64,000 nucleotides of DNA from Danio rerio. Taxonomy: Eukaryota > Chordata > Actinopteri > Cypriniformes > Danionidae. A model generated the notes under the pieces. That model was not told the DNA's origin. It saw only the letters and a program-made list of their open reading frames with translations, and did not search any database. The first letter of the stretch is position 1; each line of letters begins with the position of its first letter. The position numbers and the translations under genes were made by a program. Location: NCBI RefSeq assembly GCF_049306965.1, contig NC_133180.1, positions 42,827,001 through 42,891,000 of the forward strand, written 5' to 3'. This document shows, one piece after another, positions 16,745 through 27,000 of this stretch.

Positions 16745-17308
16745 TCTTGAAGTCAGAATTATTAGCCCCCCTGAATTATTAGAGCACTTGTTTAATGGAG
16801 AGAAGATTTCTTCAACACATTTCTAAACATAATAGTTTTAATAACTAATTTCTAAAAACTGATATATTTCATCTTTGCCATGATGACAGTAAATAATATT
16901 TGACTAGATATTTTTCAGGACACTTCTATACAGCTTAAAGTGATATTTAAAGGCTTAACTAGGTTAATTAGGTTAACTAGGCAGGATAGGGTTGTTAGGC
17001 AAGTTATTGTATAATGATGGTTTGTTCTGTTGATTATCGAGAAACAATATAGTTTAAAAGGGCTAATAATTTTGTCCCTAAAAAGGTTTTTAAAACTGAT
17101 TTTATCCTAGCCTCAATAAAACAAATAAGACTTTCTCCAGAAGAAAAAATATTATCAGACAAACTGTGAAAATTGATGTTAATGTTCAGTTATTTTACTT
17201 TAAAGACAATAAAAAGAACTTATTCGTCACTATTAAAGTAAAACTAGTGAGCCTACACACAGGAGTGAGAGAAAAATCCAAATTTAAAAAGCCCTTTGCA
17301 TCTGAACT

Positions 17309-17371
<63 letters not shown>

Positions 17372-20300
17372 TTACTTTTTTAAAATCCTACTTTATTTTT
17401 AACAAAGCAAATTTTACTTGTTACTTGAAAACCTCCATTGTGTGTTTCCACAGGTTTTGACGTTTGATGGCAGAGGTGTGAGTGGACATGCCAACCATAT
17501 TGCCATCTACAAGACCCTCAGGTACTCGTGTGCTAATGTCATAGCACAAGATTTACCTCCACAACAACAGGATATTAGGATTTAGTCTGAAGCATTGATA
17601 TAAATAGGGACATTGTTCTCATTTCTGAAAATAATTTCATAGCTTAGGCAAGAATAGAGATTTTCTGTTTGATGTGCATTCATAAAGGAAACAGACTAAC
17701 ATTATTTATTTGCCTTTACCTCAATTATTCTTATTAGAGTGAGCTTAGATGAATGGAAAAAGAGCCTCATTCACCCTTTAATAAGTAAAACAGGCTTTGA
17801 AAACAGGTGATGATCTTTGGACAAGTTGTCTTTGGTCAACAAGCTTGAATACATTCTTATTGTGATTATTCCCAAACTAGATATAATTCACATAAACCAG
17901 CCCGGCGATTGGTCTAGACTGGTCTTTGTTGGATTATGTTAGATCTGAATATGCCCAGACTCTGACTTGCAACCTTGTCAATCAGAGGAACTTAGTTTGT
18001 CTGAAGCACTTCCTGAAGACTGTCTATCCTATTGCACATTCACACAGAAGGATCATGTATGTTACAGTCATAACATCGATCTAACAGGGAACAACACAAA
18101 ACCACGGGTGAATGCACAAGTCTACAAAATTGAAGAATCTACAATATGATTTTTATTGTTAAAGTTTGGAGTCAGGGTAAAAGAAATTAATACTTTAAAT
18201 ATTTTAGCAAGGATAGATTCAATTAAATAAAATTAAATTGTAAAAGTTAGGTAAAATCTACAAAAGTGTTTATCTATTTATAAGATTTCTATTTCAAATA
18301 AACATTTTTCTTTTGAGAGGATTGTTAAACAGGTATTTCACTTTTAAGCGGCATCATTGATCAATAATAATAATCAGAAATATTTAATAATTAATGCTTA
18401 TAAGTACATTGATACAAATGTCTGCCAAATCTGCTTAATATAATGATTTCTAAAAGAGCATGTTACAGTCTACAATAAAAAATAATGACAAAAAATCTGC
18501 TTAAATTGAGGAATAAATCACATTTTGTGCAGAATTTTAAATATAATACATTAAAAATACATAAAACTAAAAATGATACAATAATAAATCTATTTGTATT
18601 TAGTATTTGTACCTTTGCTAAGCATCTTTAAAGAACAAAATCATCAACCTCAAATTTGAGAATTGTAGTCCTCATTCAAAAACCCAAGTAAAAAACTTGA
18701 AAAAGTAATTTTTTTATTATTATTATTAATACTTTGTTTTATTGATTTTTGGGAGCATGTAAGTGGTGGGAACAAACAAACAAATAACAATATTTACAGT
18801 TGAAGTCAGAATTAATAGCCCCTCTTTGAATTGTTTTTTCTTATTTAAACATTTCCCAAATAATGTTTAACAGAGAACTTTTCACAGTATGTCTGTAATT
18901 TTTCCTTCTGGAGAAAGTCTTACTTGCTTTATTTTGGCTAGAATAAAACAGTTTTTAATAATAAAAAAAAATACTAAATTTTTAATTTTTTAAATAACAA
19001 AATTGTTTCCCCTGTTCCCCCAAAATTATTAGCCCCTTTAAGCCAAATCTTTTTGGAAAGTCTACTGAACAAACTATCGTTATACACTAACTTGCCTAAT
19101 TACCCTAACCTGCCTAGTTAACCTAATTAACCATTAAGCCTTTAAAAGTCCCTTTAATCTTTTAAAATATTATTTACTGTCATCATGGCATAAAATAAAA
19201 CAAAAATTTAATTAAATAAAAAAAGCTAAAATAAAATAAATCAGATATTAGAAATCAGTTATTAAAACTATTATGTTTAGATATGTTTCTCTCTGTTAAA
19301 CAGAAATTGAAGGAAAATAAACAGGGGGGCTAATATGTCAGACCTCAATTATATATACAGTATACATGTATATACATATATGTACACAAACACACACACA
19401 CACACACACACACACAAATACATCCATTTCACACATGTATACATATTTACATACATACATAAAAATATTTAATTAACCTCTAAATAAATATAATAAATGA
19501 ATAATTATTAAATAAATAACTAAATAAATAGAATAAGTATAAAATAAAACAAAAGATATAATAATAAAATATGAGTTTAAAATAAAAAACAAACATATAA
19601 TCTCTATGATGAATAGCCTCTAAAATGATGTAAATGTTAAATTATGGATAATTGTATTCTCGTGGCCATCTATTTACTTTTTTTGTATCCAATGTGCATG
19701 TGTCATTTTTTCCATTTCCTCCACCATTCATCTTTAGTTGGTGAGTCTTCTTTATGCAATCTCCGGATACTATTTAAGATATTACTGGCAACAAGTAAAA
19801 AAGCTATACTTTTTCACTTGTTGCCAATGATATATTAAATAGATATCTATCGAGTAAGTCAAATTTTCATTTTGAATTGTTAGAAAAATGTACGATATCT
19901 TAAGTAGCTTCTGAAAAGAGGTATTTAAAGAACTTTTTGTAATTCTTTTATAAAAGAGACTAAATTGTACAGAAAAGTATTTACTCAACTCTATCTAGAT
20001 ATCATACCATATCATAAAAACAATCCAGAAGAGCATCAGAACACTAAATCAGTTCAGAGGGACAAAAAAAAATATCCTCTGTCTTGTTGTTCCAACAATT
20101 AACTATGACTATAGGATTCACCCTCTGTATGAATCCTGATCCTTTCTTCTGTAAATTGTTATCTACGTTGAATCATTGATATCATTAATATGGGTAACCG
20201 AGGCATATGCTGAGAAGGGGATGACTTTTTTGCAGGCTTGAGGCAGTGACTTACATAAGGGCTAGTGGTACAGTCTGAACAAACAGTGTTATTGAGCAAT

Positions 20301-20566
20301 ATTTGGTTCGAAGAAACCGAGCCAGTCTTCTTGGACATCTGTCTCTTCTGTGCTGTTGTAGATGTATTTATTTGTGTGCAGCGTGTGTATGTGTGTGTGT
20401 GTGAGAGAGAGGAAGCAGTGGTGAAGTTGGCTCTGAGATGGCGTCTCAGTCTGAGCTCGGCCAGCACAGGTGGTGTGACTGGGAGAGCCAGGACATGACA
20501 GACACTTCCAGGAACTGCATGTGGATTTAGAGCTCACTCTAATCTGAGAAAAACCCAGACCTCAGG

Positions 20567-20655
<89 letters not shown>

Positions 20656-21003
20656 TGTCTGTCTATCTGTCTGTCTGTTTGTATGTCTGTGTGTGTTTAT
20701 TTGTGTGTACTGTTTTTGGTGGTTCAAAGGGACAGGCATTTTGAAATGACATGCAATATGACCTGGTATTACAACATTAAGGTGGTTTATGAGGACATCC
20801 CTTGTGTCCTTGTTATTCAAAACACTTAAAAGCCATATGTAGCAGGCAACATATTCAACATTTATTCAATATGTTCAACATATTTTGACATTCAAAATTT
20901 GCCACAGGTTACCTTTGAGGGTTATGTTTAGGGGTAGGGTCAGATAAGTAGCATTATTTACAGTATAGAATACAGTGTGCTCATGGAGAGTCCTTATTAA
21001 CCA

Positions 21004-21042
<39 letters not shown>

Positions 21043-24000
21043 AGTAAACAGTACTGCCAAGTAAATTTGTGGATCTTAATGTAATATTTTAATGCAGTGT
21101 ATCTAACGCATTTCTACCCAGATAAACTGATAAAAATAGATTCCTAATGAATTTGTTGTGATTTTATGACAATAATTCTAATGGTAAAGTATTAAAAATT
21201 CAGACAGTCCTAAAGTACAGATTTATTTGAGATTAATCTTCAGAAAATCGTTGTTAATATCTGTACATCAGGTCATATCATTGTCATCATTATAAATAAA
21301 CAAAAGTATCGCTTGTCAATATATTTTGAAACATATGTGCTTGTAACTTTGGTTTATTATATTAATAATATTTATTTTTTCCTGTCTTCAACAACAGTCA
21401 TCTAGCTTCTGCTGGACGTATACATGAAGGTAAGTCTCATTACATTCATTGTTAAATTATGCACTTAACATTGTATTATGTTAAATATTATTATCGTTGA
21501 TAATGTAGAGTAAGACTGTTTTAACTCATGTTTTGGGGTCATTGATTTGAGTATATTTGGCCTTTATTAGAGTTAAATCTAAAGTTGGTGGTGCTTTAGC
21601 TTTTAAGAAACAGGATTAAACACCCCTAGTTTACAGGAATAGTTCACCCAAAAATGATTTTTTTACTCATTATTTACTCACCCTCAGTTTGTTCCAAAGT
21701 GTTATGTCGTTATTCTGTTGAACACAAAAGAGGATATTTTGAAGAAAGCTAAAACACTATTACAATTGACACACTGTTAACAATTTTTGTAAATTACACA
21801 GTATTTAACTTTAATAGAAACAGATTTTTACTGTAGTACACTTAAGGGGGTCACACACCAGAAACGCCACTTCGCGCCCCGTAGCGCCAAACATTTCAGA
21901 ATTCTAAACCTAGGTTTCTATCCGGGTACACACACTGGTGCTGCAAGTCGGCAGCTGTCGGCAGCGGCCAGCCACAACTCAGGACATCGTTCATATTTCT
22001 GCCGCGCCACAGAGCGCCATCTGATTAGTTTCATTTTAAATAAACATGCGAATGTGCGCGTCTGTTGTGTGATACTTTAAACTGTAACTGTACACAGTAT
22101 TTTTTGCTGTAATTGATTTACAGCAAATAACTGGCAAACTGCTGCCAGTAAGCCACTGTAGATTCTACAGGAAATTGTTCAATGTCTCAAAAGACATAAA
22201 AATAACAATAAAAGAAAGGTGATGGACACATTTTTGTGGCTGACTTTACTGCATATGCATATGCATATGAGGAGAGTATAGTAGGAAAAACAAATATTAT
22301 GGAAGTCAATGGTTGCAGGTTTCCAGATTTCTTCAAAATATATTTTCTGTTCAACAGAAAAAAGAAACTCAAACAGGTTTGTGTCAAGTAAAGATGAGTA
22401 AATGATGACAGAATTTTAAGTTATGGGTAAACTATCCCTTTTAGACACTTCCTCAGCGCTGGTGGTGCTGCTGGTAGTATGTTTTCTAAGCAAAGTACTC
22501 CATCCACTGGTGCTCTTCATTTAGTTCACTCTGGAAAACATCAGTATAATTCAATCAACAGTTTCCAGGAGTTACAACTGAGCTAGCTTAACCTTTTCTT
22601 ACTTCCAAGCAAGAAAGCTCCTGATATCATCCTGATATGTCTCCATTGTCTAAATGAAAAGAAAAAGAAACAAAGATTTATCAGAGCAGAACTGATGCAA
22701 TAGAAACGGTCAATTCACTACTCAGGCCACTAGGAGTCAATATGCATTCACATGAACAAGTATTCAGGCTCAGAGATCTAAATATTCAAATTATTTCAAA
22801 GAGTACTTAGTGGACAGTGTTTTACTTATTCATTTTTTTTTTAAAGATTTTTAAGCTGACACTTGTTATTTTCGATTTGGCTTAAATTTCCAGCTGATTT
22901 TCTCAGTGTCCACTCCATACTAAAGAGCAGTTAGAGTAGTGTTAATCCAGTGTTTTCCATCTGTTTCTGGTTGGATCTTATTTTACGTAACGGATCCTCT
23001 GTGAACTGTCTTGACCCCTTGTGTTTCTTTAATCAGCCAGCTCTTCTTTCTGATGACCCTGTTATTATCTCGCAGTATTAGGAGGTTTCTTGTGTCCACA
23101 TTCAGAGGCTTGTTCATGCCCTTTATGAAAATCTTTGCCTGGAAGCTATGTAAAATCACTAAATATAGTCAAATATACAGTAATAATACTGTAAAATATT
23201 ATTACATTCATAAATATTTTCTATTTAAATATACACTCACTGGCCACTTTATAAGGTACACCTTACTAGTACCGGGTTGGACCCCCTTTTGTCTTCAGAA
23301 CTGCCTTAATCCATTGTGGCATAGATTCAACAAGGGACTGGAAATATTCCTCAGAGATTTTGCTCCATATTGACATGATAGTGTCTCACAGTTGCTGTAG
23401 ATTTGTCAGCTGCACACCTATGATACGAATCTCCCGTTCCACCAAATCCCAAAAGTGCTCTACTGGATTGACATCTGGTGACTGTGGAGGCCATTTTAGT
23501 ACAGTGAACTCATTGTCATGTTCAGAAAGCCTGTCTAAGATAATTCGAGATTTAAGGCATGACGTGTTATCCTGCTGTACCACACTGTGATCAAAAAGGG
23601 ACAGACATGGTCAACAACAATACTCAGGCTGTGGTGTCGACACAATGCTAAATTGGTACTAGTTAGCTCAAAATGTGCCAAGAAAAAATCCCCCACACCA
23701 TTACACCACCACCAGTAGTCTGAACCATTGATACAAGGCAGGATGGATCCATGCTTTCGTGTTGTTGATGTCAAATTCTGACCCTACCATCCAACTGTCG
23801 CAGCAGAAATGGAGACTCATCAGACCAGGCAACGTTTTCCAATCTTCTATTGTCGAATTTCGGTAGGCCTGTGTGAATTGTAGCCTCAGTTTCCTGTTCT
23901 TAGCTTACAGAAGTGGCTCCCGGTGTGGTCTTCTGCTGCTGTGGCCCATCCGTCTCAAGGTTGGACGTATTGTGTGTTCAGATGCTCTTCTGTATACCTC

Positions 24001-27000
24001 GGTTGTAATGAATGGTTTTTGAGTTACTGTTGACTTTCTATCAGCTCGAACTACTCTGGCCATTCTCCTCTGACCTCTTGGATCAACAAGGCATTTGCAC
24101 CCACAGAACTGCCACTCACTGGATATTTTCTCTTTTTCTGACCATTCTCTGTAAACCCTAGAGATGGTTGTGCGTGAAAATCCTGGTAGATCAGCAGTTT
24201 CTGAAATACTCAATAACCATGCCATGTTCAAAGTCACTTAAATCAATTTTCTTCCCCATTCTGATGCTCGGTTTAAACTGCAGATCGTCTTGAATGCCTA
24301 AATTCATTGAGTTGCTGACATGTAATTGGCTGATTAGAAATTTGCATTGGTGAGCAGTTGGACAGATGTACCTAATAAAGTGGCACTGAGTGTATTTTAA
24401 TTCAACTTTTGATGTTACTAAAGCTGTATCCAGCAATCATTATAATATGCTGCTCAAGATATATCTATTATTTTTATCATCATGTTAGATGTTATTATCA
24501 GGTAATCGCTTTAATATTTTTATTTGAACAGTATGTAAAATACATAAAATAGAAACCTGTTACAGTATATGCATTCAGTTTTCTTTGATAAAACCATCCA
24601 ATATGTAGACAACGCCAATGTCACAGCTTAATGTCTTTACTGTCATTTTAAAATGATCTCTTAAATCCTAATACCATAATAATTAATTACTTTCTGGGGA
24701 AAGCCTTTATTAATCTTACGCTTTTTATTATTCTGTACTCACAGGTTGCCAGATCTTCTCACTTCACTCCATAAGCATCATCAGGAAGTACCTGTCCATC
24801 TTAGAGCTGCCAGTCAGCTGGCTCCTCCCCTCTGACTTCTGCTGTATCATTGGACGAGAGGACTATAAACGTGCCAAGGTGTGTCATAAATCCTGTTCTT
24901 TAAGGGCATAGTTCACCCAAGACTGAAAATTCTGTCATTATATTCTCACATTTCACTTGGTTACAGGTTTTCAGCTTACTTTAAAATATCCTCTTTGGTG
25001 TTCAACAGACTAAACTTGTTTGGAACAAGCGAAGGGTGAGCAAATAGTGTGTAAATTACTGTCCCTATAACAAAGAGTTTCGTCCTGGACATAATGATCT
25101 CTGATCTAAAACTAAACACCCTGCATCAGTTATGAACAGAAATTATGAGGCATCCCCTTCAAACATTATGAGTATTTCTTGGTTTTCAGTTTTTAAAGAA
25201 CAGCTGTGTTCACAAGTAACCTCAGGCTAAAATTAAGTGGCAGACTATGAATGCTTACCATTCAAAAGCCCCTGCTCAAAAACAAAGCTGTATTGCTGAC
25301 TAATACATTGGTACTTTGATCTTTTACTGTAAGCATTAACTAATCCAGTCCAGAGGTCTCTGAATGACGCAGTTCCTCTGTCTGACCTGCCAAAGTTGCT
25401 GTAAAAGTCCGGCAGCAAAATGGATAAATACAGTTACTTGTTTTCTTCGCATTGGCATGGATTTGGATTTTTTATGTTTGATTTTATTTTCAAAGTGCCA
25501 ACAAAAAAATTGTTGTCTTTGTGTCTTTTTTAAACAAATGCAATGCAACAGTTCAAAAGAACTCGGGAGTCAGTTTCTGCTGAGGGCAAGCAGTAACTAG
25601 ATATGTTCTTATTACTGCATGTTATCAATTGGCGAGAAACATTTTTAGAGTTGTTATAACTGTTTGTGGAAGTACTCAGTTTTTTTGTGTTTACTGTGTA
25701 GGAACTGGGAACAAATTAAGGGGGATCTAAATTAAAGAGCCCCTATTTTGCTTTATAAAATGTCATATCTTGGTTTTGGGGGTCTCCAACAAATGGCTGA
25801 TATTCATACACTTTCATTGTCGTATAATACGTTTTTATTTTTTTACCTAATTATCCCTCCCATATGATTTGTTCAGCGATTTGTTACTAAACCCCTCCTT
25901 TGCGTGAGGCTAATCTGCTGTGATTAGTCCAATGACCCAGTCTGTTGTCGACTGGGTTCAGCATGAGACAGAGAGAAACGTGTCAGTGCAGGAATACATT
26001 AAAGCAATGCAGTTAAATAGCAGCGAATTACTCTACTCTTAACGCCAACCCTAAGTAATAACAAAGACACACATTCAATATTAATCCACGCTCTGGCAAA
26101 AGTTGAACTATTTTGAAAATTGACCATGCAGAGTGTGTTAGGAACAGCCGATGGTGGCCTTAACAACAAACAGCAGGAGATCGTGAGTACAAAATACATT
26201 TAAATCGGTAAAGGAAGAAGCATGTGTCACGTTTTCAACGTGGTTTTGAACCTGATATGTGAAATAGTCCATACAGATTTAACCTGAGAGATACAGTACA
26301 AGCACTGATCTATAAAAGATGAGTGTTTACAAGCCGCTAGGAGCATATACAAGTACCAACACTATTAAATACATATTTTGCAAGCCACACAAAACGAGGC
26401 AATAATTTTAATTACACTTACATGTTATGATCCGGAGGAAGAAGAAACTGGTCCAAATAAACTGTTACATTTACTGACACAATCCCATACATAATAGTCT
26501 CTGCTGCACCATCCTATGATTGCAAACGGCCGACGAATAATGCGTTGCAGCGTAGGTTATTGTATCAAAAATCTGAAAAATTACAGGAACAAACTAGCCA
26601 CTAGCTTGGCTATACTGTGGTGTTGTGTGAGAATGAACTTTAACCCTTTATTCCCCACAACCAAATCTCCAGCAATTATTGATTATCATTATCGTGTCAT
26701 GATGGCTCCCCATTCACACAGGGCATCAGCTTCAACGCTTCCCATTCACTTTGAAAAAGTGACATCAGGCGTTGTCGAACTGCATTGTGGATCCGTCGGC
26801 GTCGCTTCAGTAGCATTGCTCGCTGCAGAAGTTAGGACTTGCTCAACTTTTCAAGCGCTGACGGAAGCGTCAGCCAAATAGATAGCTGTATGCAAATACA
26901 CCAGCTCAGACAGTAGCCGATTGCGGACTAATTTCATTGGCTGACGATGCTATGACGATCGCGTCAGCTCCGACTTCAGTTAAGCCCTCTGTCAAGCGTT

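Noticed and set aside
26516-26881. 121-codon frame in a pigl intron
   Set aside because: It spans the boundary of a nested palindromic MITE, so it cannot be an old gene; no domain seen.
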